Shown here piece after piece: positions 8,986 to 18,413 of a DNA stretch of 55,255 nt. The translations under genes and the position numbers were made by a program. The stretch is from Eubacteriales bacterium. GTDB lineage: Bacteria > Bacillota > Clostridia > Lachnospirales > Lachnospiraceae. Position 1 is the stretch's first letter. The number at the start of each line of letters is the position of its first letter. A model generated the notes under the pieces. It was given only the letters and a program-made list of their open reading frames with translations, had not been told where the DNA came from and did not search any database. Location of the stretch: NCBI GenBank assembly GCA_030537195.1, contig JAUNOK010000017.1:1-55255 (forward strand). The letters run 5' to 3'.

Positions 8986-9507
8986 AAAGACCTACTAACT
9001 CACCTATCTCTGCACGTTTAATAGGTCAACTCCTGCTCTCCCATCTCTTTTCCCAGGCTCATTCACCTACTAATCTTCCATTACAACTCATCCTAGTAGG
9101 TCTTTCGCCTGATTCTCTCTTGCATATGCTGGCACTTTTCATGTAAAAGACCTACTAATCCACCTATCTCTGCCTGTTTCGTAGGTCAACTCCTGCTCTC
9201 CTATCTCTTTTCTAAAGCTCATTCACCTACTAATCTCCCTTAACACCTCATCCTAGTAGGTCTTTCGCCTGATTCTCTCTTGCATATGCTAGCACTTTTC
9301 ATGTAAAAGACCTACTAATCTACCTATCTCTGCCTGTTTAGTAGGTCAACTCCTGCTCTCCTATCTCTTTTCCCTAGCCCATTCACCTACTAATCTCCCT
9401 TAACACCTCATCCTAGTAGGTCTTTCGCCTGATCCTCTCTTACATATGCTGGCACTTTTCATGTAAAAGACCTACTAAACAAGCCCGCTATGCCTGTTTA
9501 GTAGGTC
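8986..9507. repeat. Tandem array of 160-bp units with nested inverted repeats
   Basis: Three full units begin at 8986, 9146 and 9306, exactly 160 bp apart, and a 42-bp partial unit starts at 9466. Each full unit has four arms with the core ACCTACTA or its complement, forming two inverted pairs separated by pyrimidine-rich sequence (plus strand). In total 14 arms are present. The units are highly similar with scattered substitutions. This array, with the adjacent promoter and leader, fills the 800-base gap between mfd and the aldolase gene. Confidence 0.95.
9469..9507 (-). terminator. Terminator of the pth-mfd unit (last repeat of the array)
   Basis: GACCTACTAAACA pairs perfectly with TGTTTAGTAGGTC (13 bp), followed by TTTT on the minus strand, 37 bases after the mfd stop. 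It is the best-paired member of the hairpin family that makes up the 160-bp array. Confidence 0.8.
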
Positions 9508-9544
9508 TCTCCCACACACCAAAAACATCTTCCGCCTTACTTCC

Positions 9545-12500
9545 TCACGATTTCACCATCAGCCTCTCCATAAACACATCCATCAGCGCATTAAGCCCCC
9601 TTAAATATTCCTTAGCATTAGTGAATTTCTTCTTAGTCACAGTCCATATGAATGCCGGATTGGCATCTGCTCTCATCTGGATTGCACCGCCATACTCTTC
9701 AAGCAGCTTCTTGATAGCATCAGGATTCAGTTCAGCTTTAGGATACACAGTCATCACTGTACGCCACACCGCAGTACCTGATTCCTGATGTACCACACCG
9801 CCTTTTATCTCTATCAGACCAAGCTTATGAGCCTTAGACTTGATAAGTGCAATCATAAGCAGATTGTCGGCACATGATGGCACACTTCCATATCTGTCTG
9901 ACAGCTCATCCTTCATATCTGACAATTCATCCATGTTCTCAAGTGCGGCAATTCTCTTGTATATATCAAGTTTCTGGTATTCACTCCTGATATATGTTGC
10001 CGGAATATAAGCATCCACATCAACATCTATTGTTGTCTCGAACTCATATTCATTCTTAATTCCTTTAAGATTATTGACTGCCTGATTAAGCATTTTGCAA
10101 TACAGGTCATATCCGACAGCCGCCATGTGTCCGTGCTGGCTGTTGCCAAGCACATTTCCTGCACCACGGATTTCAAGGTCTTTCATCGCAATCTTAAATC
10201 CAGAACCGAAATCCGCAAACTCCCTGATTACGCTGAGTCGCTTCTCCGCTACCTCTGTCAGCACCTTATCTCTTCTATATAGTAAAAATGCATACGCAGT
10301 CCTTGAGCTTCTGCCAACCCTTCCTCTAAGCTGATAAAGCTGAGAAAGTCCGAAACGGTCTGCATCTTCAATTATCATTGTGTTACAGTTGGATATATCC
10401 ATTCCTGTTTCGATTATAGTTGTAGACACCAGCACATCTATCTCGCCATTAACGAAATCACACATTATCTTCTCAAGTTCGCGTTTTGCCATCTGACCGT
10501 GGGCATATGCCACATTTGCATCAGGAACAAGCTCCTGAATGTGCGCAGCCGCCTCATCAATACTTCTTACACGGTTGTATACATAGTACACCTGACCGTT
10601 TCTGGCAAGCTCTCTGGTGATTGCCTCTCTTATCATCTCGTCATTATGCTCAGTGACGAAAGTCTGAATCGGAACACGGTCAACCGGAGGCTCCTCAAGA
10701 ACACTCATATCCCTGATTCCCGCAAGGCTCATGTGAAGCGTTCTGGGAATCGGAGTAGCACTGAGTGTAAGCACATCAACATTGTTCTTTAACTTCTTAA
10801 TCTTCTCCTTGTGAGTAACACCAAAACGCTGTTCCTCATCAATAATAAGAAGTCCTAAGTCCTTGAACACCACATCTTTAGACAGAAGCCTGTGTGTTCC
10901 TATTACAATGTCGATCATGCCCTTCTTAAGTTCCTCGACAGTCTCCTTATTCTGTGCCGAGGTTCTGAAGCTCGACAACTGGGCTACTGTAACCGGAAAG
11001 TCCTTCATTCTCTGTTCAAATGTGGTGAAATGCTGGCTTGCAAGTACTGTTGTCGGTACAAGATATGCAACCTGCTTTCCTTCCTGAACTGCCTTAAATG
11101 CTGCCCTTATCGCAACCTCTGTCTTACCATATCCAACATCCCCACATATAAGTCTGTCCATTACCTTACGGCTTTCCATGTCATGCTTCGTGTCTTCTAT
11201 CGCATTTAACTGGTCTGTCGTCTCCTCATAAGGGAACATTTCCTCAAATTCCTGCTGCCATACCGTATCAGGACCAAACTGGTATCCTTCTATTCTCTGT
11301 CTTGTGGCGTACAGTTCAACAAGGTCTTTAGCCACTTCTTCAACTGCTGAGTGAACCTTTGACTTGGTCTTGCCCCACTCTGAACCGCCAATCTTGTTAA
11401 GCTTCGGCTTCTTCTCGACATCAGAGCCTGCGAATTTCTGCAGACGGTCAAGCTGTGTTGCAAGCACATAGAGGTTGCTGTTATCAGCATAAGATATCTT
11501 GATGTAATCCTTCTCAACGCCTTCAACAGTAATCTTTTCAATACCTTTGTACTGACCTATACCGTAATTCTCATGAACAACATAATCTCCAATATTAAGT
11601 TCATTAAAGCCGGCAATATTCTTGCCGTCATACTCCTTCTTCTTGACTCTCTTGCGCTTTTTCTCTGTAAATATGTCATTCTCGGCAATGCACACAAATC
11701 CCTGCAGCGGATACTCAAATCCCCTGTGCAGGCTTCCGTAAGTAACCATTACAAGTCCGCCTGTCATCGACTTGTTACTGTCCTCTGTATAGAAGCTCTC
11801 AATTCCAAGCCTTCCGAGGTCATCAACAATTCTGTTAGCTCTGGTTCTTGAGCTGCACACAAGAAGAACTGCGTATTTGTTACGTTTATACTTTCTTATA
11901 TCATCTGAGAGATACTCAAAGCTGTTGTTATATGAGCTTATGCTTCGCGCTTCAATATGCATTGAATAATCTATTCCAAAGAACTCAGGCGTGTAATCAA
12001 GTGTCGTCATCACAAGCTGCTTATGTCCGTTCATGGAAAGAACGGCTGCCTCCATATCCATAAACATATGGGTCTGGCTTGGAAGCACATAACCGCTTTC
12101 TAATCTGTTCTTCATACTCTCACTGTACTCATAGAAAGTCATGTCACTGTGTTCCTTAAGCCTTACAGGTTCGTCCACGACAATAAGAGTATCTCCCTTA
12201 GGGAAATACTCTGCCAGACTGCTCACTCTGTCTGCAAATGTATATATGAATTTACTGTAATCTCCTGTCCTTAACGCATCATCAAACATTCTGTTAAGAT
12301 GGTTGCCCGCCTCTATCTGTTCCTTGGTACGCTTTCTTTTATCTACTCCGAACAGCTTCATCTGTTCGTCTTTTTCATGTCTGATTTTTTCAATTCCCTG
12401 CTCTATCTCTTCCTCTGTAAAAAGGAACTCTGTCGCAGGAAATACTGTATAGCTCTTGTAATTCTCAATGGAACGCTGGCTGTCTACATCAAATGCCCTT

Positions 12501-13138
12501 ATTGAATCTATCTCATCATCCCACAACTCAATTCTCACAGGTGCTTCATCTGTATATGAGAATATATCTATTATTCCGCCTCTTATGGCAAACTGTCCTT
12601 TTGATTCAACCATTCCGAATCGCTCGAATCCCATAGCTGTCAGCTTCTTTGCCATATCCTCGACATCAAGTATGTCCCCATTCTTAAGATTGATAACCGC
12701 CTTCTGATATCTGTCTATCGGAAGAAGCATATCTGATATTCCGTCAATGGTTGTCACAATCGTAAGCGGGCCGTCTGATTCCTTTATGTCCGATTCTTTC
12801 AATCTGTCAATTATGGCTGCTATACATCTGATTCGCTCTCCGGCAATCTGTCGTCCCTGCACATCAGCGTTGTAGAATATTACATCCTTTGCAGGATAAT
12901 ACATTACATTACCGCCGTTAAAGAATCTGGCATCCTCTGCCATATCCCTTGCTTTGCCCTCATCACTGGTTATAACAAGCTGAAAGTTATAATTGTTAGC
13001 TATGGCACTTGAAAAATGCAGCTTCTGCGTGTCAATACAGCCACTTACCATTACTGTTCTGCCACCATCTTTAGCAAGCTCTTTATTAAGTTGTTCCACT
13101 CCGGCCGTATTATACACCGGCTCAAATATTGCTTTCAT
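9545..13138 (-). CDS. mfd: Transcription-repair coupling factor Mfd
   Basis: 1197-residue DNA translocase of full family length. The N-terminal third resembles UvrB damage-recognition modules; then follow an RNA polymerase interaction domain (around GDYVVHENYGIGQYKGIE), a RecG-like SF2 motor with Walker A in CGDVGYGKTEVA and box II DEEQ, motif QLRGRVGRSSR, and the C-terminal TRCF domain. It removes stalled RNA polymerase at DNA lesions and recruits UvrA. GGTGG precedes the ATG. It starts 13 bases after pth, as in many Firmicutes near the origin of replication, and is terminated by a hairpin of the 160-bp repeat family. Confidence 0.97.
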   Translation of the reverse strand: MKAIFEPVYNTAGVEQLNKELAKDGGRTVMVSGCIDTQKLHFSSAIANNYNFQLVITSDEGKARDMAEDARFFNGGNVMYYPAKDVIFYNADVQGRQIAGERIRCIAAIIDRLKESDIKESDGPLTIVTTIDGISDMLLPIDRYQKAVINLKNGDILDVEDMAKKLTAMGFERFGMVESKGQFAIRGGIIDIFSYTDEAPVRIELWDDEIDSIRAFDVDSQRSIENYKSYTVFPATEFLFTEEEIEQGIEKIRHEKDEQMKLFGVDKRKRTKEQIEAGNHLNRMFDDALRTGDYSKFIYTFADRVSSLAEYFPKGDTLIVVDEPVRLKEHSDMTFYEYSESMKNRLESGYVLPSQTHMFMDMEAAVLSMNGHKQLVMTTLDYTPEFFGIDYSMHIEARSISSYNNSFEYLSDDIRKYKRNKYAVLLVCSSRTRANRIVDDLGRLGIESFYTEDSNKSMTGGLVMVTYGSLHRGFEYPLQGFVCIAENDIFTEKKRKRVKKKEYDGKNIAGFNELNIGDYVVHENYGIGQYKGIEKITVEGVEKDYIKISYADNSNLYVLATQLDRLQKFAGSDVEKKPKLNKIGGSEWGKTKSKVHSAVEEVAKDLVELYATRQRIEGYQFGPDTVWQQEFEEMFPYEETTDQLNAIEDTKHDMESRKVMDRLICGDVGYGKTEVAIRAAFKAVQEGKQVAYLVPTTVLASQHFTTFEQRMKDFPVTVAQLSSFRTSAQNKETVEELKKGMIDIVIGTHRLLSKDVVFKDLGLLIIDEEQRFGVTHKEKIKKLKNNVDVLTLSATPIPRTLHMSLAGIRDMSVLEEPPVDRVPIQTFVTEHNDEMIREAITRELARNGQVYYVYNRVRSIDEAAAHIQELVPDANVAYAHGQMAKRELEKIMCDFVNGEIDVLVSTTIIETGMDISNCNTMIIEDADRFGLSQLYQLRGRVGRSSRTAYAFLLYRRDKVLTEVAEKRLSVIREFADFGSGFKIAMKDLEIRGAGNVLGNSQHGHMAAVGYDLYCKMLNQAVNNLKGIKNEYEFETTIDVDVDAYIPATYIRSEYQKLDIYKRIAALENMDELSDMKDELSDRYGSVPSCADNLLMIALIKSKAHKLGLIEIKGGVVHQESGTAVWRTVMTVYPKAELNPDAIKKLLEEYGGAIQMRADANPAFIWTVTKKKFTNAKEYLRGLNALMDVFMERLMVKS

Positions 13139-13151
13139 ATTATACCACCAG

Positions 13152-13712
13152 TTATCCGTTATATTTATTCATACCACTTTCAATTCCTTCTGAAAGTATG
13201 CATTCTACAGCTTCACAGGCTTTCTTATTAGCCTCTCTTAATGTTTCATATTCCTCTGTAGGGAATTTTCCAAGCACCCAGTCTGCAAGGTCCCAGTTCT
13301 TAGGCTTGTCACCGACCCCGAACTTAATTCTCTTGAACTTGTCGCTTCCAAGATGTGCTATTATGCTCTTGATTCCATTGTGTCCACCGGCACTTCCCTT
13401 TGCACGGAGTCTTAACTTTCCTACATCAAGACTTATATCATCGAAGATAACAAGAAAATCATCTATATCACATTTGTAATAATCCATAACTTCTCTTATG
13501 CACTCACCTGAATTATTCATATATGTCATAGGCTTAACAAGGATTACCTTCTGCCCTGCTATCACGCCTTTTCCGATAAGTCCCTTGTGCTTTGCTGTAT
13601 CCACGCTGATATTATATTTGTCTGCAAGCTCATCTATTACCGAAAATCCTGCATTATGTCTTGTTCCCATATATTCTTTACCCGGATTACCAAGTCCCGC
13701 TATTATATACAT
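13152..13712 (-). CDS. pth: Peptidyl-tRNA hydrolase
   Basis: 186 residues, the standard length. The N-terminus has GLGNPGKEYMGTRHNAGF with the catalytic histidine H19 and N20; DDISLDVGKLR and GSAGGHNGIKSI carry the other conserved active-site residues. It releases tRNA from peptidyl-tRNAs that drop off the ribosome. AGAGAGGAAAA is the ribosome site. First gene of the pth-mfd pair; the spoVG terminator upstream separates it from spoVG. Confidence 0.97.
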   Translation of the reverse strand: MYIIAGLGNPGKEYMGTRHNAGFSVIDELADKYNISVDTAKHKGLIGKGVIAGQKVILVKPMTYMNNSGECIREVMDYYKCDIDDFLVIFDDISLDVGKLRLRAKGSAGGHNGIKSIIAHLGSDKFKRIKFGVGDKPKNWDLADWVLGKFPTEEYETLREANKKACEAVECILSEGIESGMNKYNG

Positions 13713-13784
13713 TGTATTTTCCTCTCTTTTATAAGATTTATTGAGATTATACTTTCACATTTCAACTAAAGCAAGTACAAAAGA

Positions 13785-13808
13785 GCCAGTCTGTTTTCAC
13801 AGGCTGGC
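13785..13808 (-). terminator. Terminator of spoVG
   Basis: GCCAGCCTGT and ACAGACTGGC on the minus strand form a 10-position stem with one mismatch and a GAAA loop, followed by CTCTTTT. Confidence 0.75.
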
Positions 13809-13834
13809 CCTTACTCGTCTTGTATTCGACTGCT

Positions 13835-14101
13835 TTACTCCTCTACGTCCTCTGCCTTTTCGTAGGCTTCAAGAACAAGCTTCTGCAGCTTATCTCTTGT
13901 CTGAGTGTTAATTGGATGAGCAATGTCACGATACTCTCCGTCTGATGATTTTCTGCTTGGCATTGCAATAAACAAGCCCTTCTCTCCCTCAATCACCTTA
14001 ATATCATGTACTACGAATTCGTCATCTATTGTGATTGACACAACAGCTCTCATCTTGCCCTCTTTAGCAATCTTTCTTACCCTTACATCTGTTATATTCA
14101 T
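13835..14101 (-). CDS. spoVG: Regulator SpoVG
   Basis: 88 residues, opening [26 protein letters not shown], the diagnostic SpoVG start. SpoVG is a small nucleic-acid-binding regulator linked in Firmicutes to septation, sporulation and cell-surface genes. AAAAGGGGTG is the ribosome site. It lies 70 bases after glgD; the intervening sequence has only a small GGTT/AACC hairpin, so it may be part of the glgC-glgD transcript or have its own promoter. No clear sigma-H promoter was recognised. Confidence 0.96.
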   Translation of the reverse strand: MNITDVRVRKIAKEGKMRAVVSITIDDEFVVHDIKVIEGEKGLFIAMPSRKSSDGEYRDIAHPINTQTRDKLQKLVLEAYEKAEDVEE

Positions 14102-14171
14102 AAAGCACCCCTTTTTAGGTTATATTAACCTTGTTATACTTTGGTTTAAACACCTTCTGTTGCAACTATTC

Positions 14172-15287
14172 TTAATAATATAAAGGACTATCCTCCACAA
14201 CAATCCTTGTACCATTCTCTCCGACATATCTTGAATTAGCTTTGATTGTACTGTTACTTTCAACGATACAGTTCTCAATATAAGCATTATCTCCAATATA
14301 TGCATTGTTAAGAATAATTGAATTCTTGATTACACTGTTATTGCCTACATATATCTTCTTGAATAGCACTGAATCTTCAACAGTTCCGTTAATTATACAT
14401 CCGCTTGAAACAAGGCTGTTTCTTACGTTAGCCCCGAAATTATACTTTGCTGGTGGAAGATCTTCTACCTTAGAGTATACATCCGGATACTGCTTGAAGA
14501 AGTAATCTCTTACATCCTTATTAAGGAAATCCATATTAGTCTTGTAATATGCATCTACTGTTGAGATATTACTCCAGTAAGAATCAATATTATAGCCATA
14601 TATCTTCTTGATATTCTTGTATCTTACAAGAATATCTCTTACAAATTCATGTCTGTCTTCTTCAGCAGCCTTCTCAAGAAGTTCAATAAGAAGTCTTCTT
14701 CTTACTACATAGATACCTGTTGAAACTGTTGAGAGGTTAGTCTCTATTGGCTTCTCATCAATATCTGTGATTCTGCCTTCTTCTGTCATGGCTACAACAC
14801 CATATCGTCCTATGTCTGAACGATCCTGAAGCTTCTTCACAACAACTGTTATATCTGCTTTCTTCTCAATGTGATACTGAAGTACCTTATTGTAATCAAG
14901 CTTGTATACACCATCACCTGATGCAATAACTACATATGGTTCATGGCTCTGCTTTAAGAAATGTATATTCTGATATAATGAATCCGCTGTTCCACGATAC
15001 CAGTTACTGCTCTCTGCAGTAATTGTAGGAGTGAATACGAATAATCCTCCCTGTTTTCTTCCGAAATCCCACCACTTAGATGAGCTTAGATGTTCATTAA
15101 GTGATCTTGCGTTATACTGTGTAATAACTGCTACCTTCTGGATTCTTGAATTAGTCATGTTGCTTAATGCAAAATCTATGGCGCGATAACTTCCGGCAAT
15201 CGGCATGGCTGCAATCGCTCTCTTATTAGAGAGTTCACGCATCGCTCTGTTATTTCCGCCAGCTAATATAATACCTATTGCTTTCAT
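14172..15287 (-). CDS. glgD: Glucose-1-phosphate adenylyltransferase subunit GlgD
   Basis: 371-residue partner of GlgC. It begins [30 protein letters not shown]: compared with GlgC the GGxGxRL motif is altered (GGNNRAMREL), which is typical of the GlgD subunit. The C-terminal part is a left-handed beta-helix with hexapeptide-like repeats such as NNSVIKNSIILNNAYIGDNAYI. In Firmicutes GlgD modulates the ADP-glucose pyrophosphorylase for glycogen synthesis. Its start overlaps the glgC stop (TAATG), implying translational coupling. Confidence 0.93.
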   Translation of the reverse strand: MKAIGIILAGGNNRAMRELSNKRAIAAMPIAGSYRAIDFALSNMTNSRIQKVAVITQYNARSLNEHLSSSKWWDFGRKQGGLFVFTPTITAESSNWYRGTADSLYQNIHFLKQSHEPYVVIASGDGVYKLDYNKVLQYHIEKKADITVVVKKLQDRSDIGRYGVVAMTEEGRITDIDEKPIETNLSTVSTGIYVVRRRLLIELLEKAAEEDRHEFVRDILVRYKNIKKIYGYNIDSYWSNISTVDAYYKTNMDFLNKDVRDYFFKQYPDVYSKVEDLPPAKYNFGANVRNSLVSSGCIINGTVEDSVLFKKIYVGNNSVIKNSIILNNAYIGDNAYIENCIVESNSTIKANSRYVGENGTRIVVEDSPLYY

Positions 15288-16558
15288 TAATTATCACCTG
15301 CCTTAATTATTATGCCTCCGCCTGGTAACTCACCATTAGGATAATCCTGTAATGTTGTCTCTCCTGATATAGCAGTATTCTTTCCAACCTTAACATTGTC
15401 TGGAATAACTGACCACTCACCGATTGTAACAAGTCCAGAATTATATATCTTAGGGAACTTGACATTCTCTGCTTCTTCACCAACGCCAAGTTCAACATTC
15501 TCACCGACTGTTACGTCCTCTGCGATAATAGACTTGGTAATTGTTGTATTCTTTCCAATATGAGAATTATTCATGATTATTGAATCACGGATTACACAAC
15601 CTTCTTCAATAACTACACCTGAACCAATTACAGAATTAAATACTCGTCCGTATACTTCTGTTCCATCACCTATGATACTTTTCTCAATATATGCATCTTT
15701 AGCTATATACTGTGGTGGAATTGTATCTGTCTTGGTATATATCTTCCAGAATTCTTCATACAGATTAAATACAGGGATAATGTCTATAAGCTCCATGTTA
15801 GCTTCCCAATATGAGCTTAATGTTCCTACATCCTTCCAGTATCCATTGTATTCGTAAGCAAATATTCTCTTATTATTATTAAAGCAGTATGGAATTACAT
15901 GCTTTCCGAAGTCACATTCCTGCTGGTCTTTAAGCTTGATAAGTGCATCCTTAAGAACTTTCCAGCTGAATATGTATATACCCATTGAAGCAAGGTTGCT
16001 CTTTGGATGTTCTGGTTTCTCTTCGAATTCAGTAATCTTATTATCACTATCTGTTACAACTACACCGAATCTGCTTGCTTCCTCTATAGGTACCGGCATA
16101 GCGGCAATTGTTATATCTGCATTATTAGCTTTGTGATAATCAAGCATTATCTTATAATCCATCTTATATATATGGTCACCAGAAAGAATAAGTACATATT
16201 CCGGATTATACTGTTCCATATATTCAAGATTCTGATAAATGGCATTAGCTGTTCCTGTATACCATTCACTATTCTGACTCTTCTCATACGGAGGAAGAAC
16301 TGATACACCTCCAACATTACGATCCAAATCCCAAGGAATACCAATTCCTATATGTGTATTAAGACGGAGTGGCTGATACTGGGTCAATACACCTACTGTA
16401 TCGATTCCTGAATTAATACAGTTACTGAGAGGGAAGTCAATTATTCTATACTTTCCTCCAAATGCTACCGCCGGCTTTGCCACTTTAGAAGTAAGAACTC
16501 CTAATCTGCTTCCCTGGCCACCAGCCAACAGCATTGCAATCATCTCTTTTTTAATCAT
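15287..16558 (-). CDS. glgC: Glucose-1-phosphate adenylyltransferase GlgC
   Basis: 423-residue catalytic subunit with the intact nucleotidyltransferase motif [14 protein letters not shown] near the N-terminus, the sugar-binding region SDHIYKMDY (here [10 protein letters not shown]), and a C-terminal beta-helix. It makes ADP-glucose from glucose 1-phosphate and ATP, the first committed step of glycogen synthesis. GAGGTGA is the ribosome site. glgC-glgD form an operon read away from murC; no glgA or glgB is nearby. Confidence 0.96.
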   Translation of the reverse strand: MIKKEMIAMLLAGGQGSRLGVLTSKVAKPAVAFGGKYRIIDFPLSNCINSGIDTVGVLTQYQPLRLNTHIGIGIPWDLDRNVGGVSVLPPYEKSQNSEWYTGTANAIYQNLEYMEQYNPEYVLILSGDHIYKMDYKIMLDYHKANNADITIAAMPVPIEEASRFGVVVTDSDNKITEFEEKPEHPKSNLASMGIYIFSWKVLKDALIKLKDQQECDFGKHVIPYCFNNNKRIFAYEYNGYWKDVGTLSSYWEANMELIDIIPVFNLYEEFWKIYTKTDTIPPQYIAKDAYIEKSIIGDGTEVYGRVFNSVIGSGVVIEEGCVIRDSIIMNNSHIGKNTTITKSIIAEDVTVGENVELGVGEEAENVKFPKIYNSGLVTIGEWSVIPDNVKVGKNTAISGETTLQDYPNGELPGGGIIIKAGDN

Positions 16559-16603
16559 GCTATCACCTCTGATGTTAAATTTTTACTGCTTTTAGATATT
16601 TTG

Positions 16604-16632
16604 ATTATATCATACTATTCTCATTAAGTAAA
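16604..16632 (-). promoter_or_regulatory. Extended -10 promoter of glgC-glgD
   Basis: TTTACT, 17-bp spacer, TATAAT, with the TGA extended -10 element directly before it, on the minus strand and about 45 bases before the glgC start. Confidence 0.7.
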
Positions 16633-16766
16633 AAGAAATTAACGTTTTTTATACACATTTTTATGCACATTTTCTAAATCGTATAGTATATAATAAGAAA
16701 GGTTTGAAAAATAAGCCGATAAGACATACAATATAACAAACACTAATTTCAAGGAAGGACAATATC

Positions 16767-18146
16767 ATGTACAAGATTGATTTCAACAACCCTATCCATA
16801 TTCACTTCATTGGCATAGGCGGTATAAGTATGAGCGGACTTGCCAAGATTCTTTTATCTAAAGGTTTTACTGTTTCAGGCTCTGATGCTCACTCATCAGC
16901 TCTTACTGACGAACTTATAGGTGACGGCTGTATCGTATCCGTACCACAGAGCGCCGGTAATATAACTAATGATATAGATCTTGTTGTATATACAGCAGCA
17001 ATTCATCCGGACAATCCGGAATTCAAGGCAGCTAAGGAGGCTGGTCTTCCAATGCTTACCCGTGCAGAGCTTCTTGGTCAGATTATGACTATATACAAGA
17101 ACGCCATTAACATTGCAGGTACCCACGGAAAGACAACAACTACTTCCATGGTTTCTGAAATATTACTTGCAGCCAGCATGGACCCTACTATTTCCGTAGG
17201 TGGTATCCTTAACAGCATTGGCGGCAATACAAGAGTAGGCGGTGATAAGTATTTTGTTGCAGAAGCCTGCGAATATACCAACAGCTTTTTATCATTTAAT
17301 CCTACAATGAACATTATTCTTAATGTCAAAGAAGATCACCTTGATTTCTTCAAGGATATTGATGATATCCGTCATTCTTTCAAGCTTTTTACTGAAAAGC
17401 TTCCTTCTGATGGAACTCTTATCATCAACACTGACATTGATAACTATGAATATTTCTATCAGGATACTGACTGCGAGGTCATAACATTTGGTTCTGACCC
17501 TGCAAAGAGCATGTACAGTGCTTCTGATATCTCTTACGATGAACTTGGAAGATGTACTTATTCTCTTCTTATTAATGGTCAGAAAGCAGACACCATAACT
17601 CTTGGTGTACCTGGACTTCACAATGTTTATAATTCTCTTGCTGCTATTGCCGCTGCCAGAAAGCTTTCTGTTGATATGGAACATATCAAAACAGGTCTTT
17701 CTAACTTTAAGGGTACTAACAGAAGATTTGAGAAAAAAGGCACATTTAACGGAGTTACTGTTATTGATGACTATGCTCATCATCCTGACGAAATCCGCGC
17801 AACCTTAGGTTCTGCCGCCCACTATCCACACAATCATATATGGGTAGTCTTCCAGCCTCATACATATTCGCGTACCAAGCTTTTATTCAATGAATTTGCT
17901 GATGCTTTAAGCCACGCTGACAAGGTTGTCCTCGCTAAGATATATGCTGCAAGAGAAACTGATACTCTCGGAATCAGCTCTGCTGACCTGTGTGAGAAGA
18001 TACAGTCTCTTGGTAAAGAATGTATATATATAGACAATTTTGAGGACATTGAAAAATATTTATTAAAAAATTGTATCAACGGTGACTTGTTAATAACTAT
18101 GGGTGCCGGTGACGTATATAAAATCGGCGAAGACTTGCTTAAATAG
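16767..18146 (+). CDS. murC: UDP-N-acetylmuramate--L-alanine ligase
   Basis: 459 residues, a normal MurC. The Rossmann-like start IHFIGIGGISMSGLAKILL binds UDP-MurNAc, GTHGKTTTTSM at 118-128 is the ATP P-loop, DDYAHHPDEI marks the domain 3 region, and the conserved NSFLSF/KEDHLDFF segments lie in the middle domain. It adds L-alanine to UDP-MurNAc in the cytoplasm. AAGGAAGGA precedes the ATG. A TATAAT lies at 16689-16694 but no clear -35 was found. Followed by a gene-free stretch of 267 bases containing the DnaA-box cluster. Confidence 0.97.
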   Translation: MYKIDFNNPIHIHFIGIGGISMSGLAKILLSKGFTVSGSDAHSSALTDELIGDGCIVSVPQSAGNITNDIDLVVYTAAIHPDNPEFKAAKEAGLPMLTRAELLGQIMTIYKNAINIAGTHGKTTTTSMVSEILLAASMDPTISVGGILNSIGGNTRVGGDKYFVAEACEYTNSFLSFNPTMNIILNVKEDHLDFFKDIDDIRHSFKLFTEKLPSDGTLIINTDIDNYEYFYQDTDCEVITFGSDPAKSMYSASDISYDELGRCTYSLLINGQKADTITLGVPGLHNVYNSLAAIAAARKLSVDMEHIKTGLSNFKGTNRRFEKKGTFNGVTVIDDYAHHPDEIRATLGSAAHYPHNHIWVVFQPHTYSRTKLLFNEFADALSHADKVVLAKIYAARETDTLGISSADLCEKIQSLGKECIYIDNFEDIEKYLLKNCINGDLLITMGAGDVYKIGEDLLK

Positions 18147-18150
18147 TACG

Positions 18151-18328
18151 TTTTCCACTTGCCTGAACTTTTTCAACAAAGTTATCCACATTATCCACAA
18201 TTTTCTGTTACTAAATTGTTCAGAATGATTGTGGATAATTTTTTATTCTGGCATTTTTATGAACCCACATTTTAAGCGGTTTTCCTATGTATATTTTTTA
18301 TTTATCCACATTTTCCACATTCTCCACA
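18151..18328. promoter_or_regulatory. Cluster of DnaA-box-like 9-mers ahead of dnaD-dnaI
   Basis: Four perfect TTATCCACA boxes: two directly abutting at 18182-18190 and 18191-18199, one inverted at 18230-18238, and one at 18302-18310. The last is followed in exact 9-bp register by TTTTCCACA (18311) and TTCTCCACA (18320). TTTTCCACT at 18151 is a further weak match. The surrounding DNA is AT-rich. DnaA binding is inferred from the consensus TTATNCACA. Confidence 0.8.
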
Positions 18329-18353
18329 TTTCTCCTTTCCGCACTGGACGCGC

Positions 18354-18382
18354 TTTGCATTTATTTTTTTCAGTGGTATAAT
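18354..18382 (+). promoter_or_regulatory. Extended -10 promoter of dnaD
   Basis: TTTGCA, 17-bp spacer, TATAAT with a TGG extended -10 element, 31 bases upstream of the dnaD ATG and 26 bases downstream of the last DnaA-box-like 9-mer. Confidence 0.7.
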
Positions 18383-18413
18383 CTGCTCATAACTTTTTGG
18401 GGAGACTAATACC

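Noticed and set aside
8940-9146. 68-codon plus-strand open frame in the repeat region
   Set aside because: It lies across the minus-strand promoter and the first 160-bp unit, has no ribosome site and is not repeated as a frame in the other units.
8986-9507. CRISPR array
   Set aside because: Repeats are 160 bp and nearly identical throughout, with no short repeat-variable spacer pattern and no cas genes.
9545-13138. Several plus-strand frames of 60-116 codons across mfd
   Set aside because: All are complements of conserved Mfd coding sequence and lack ribosome sites.
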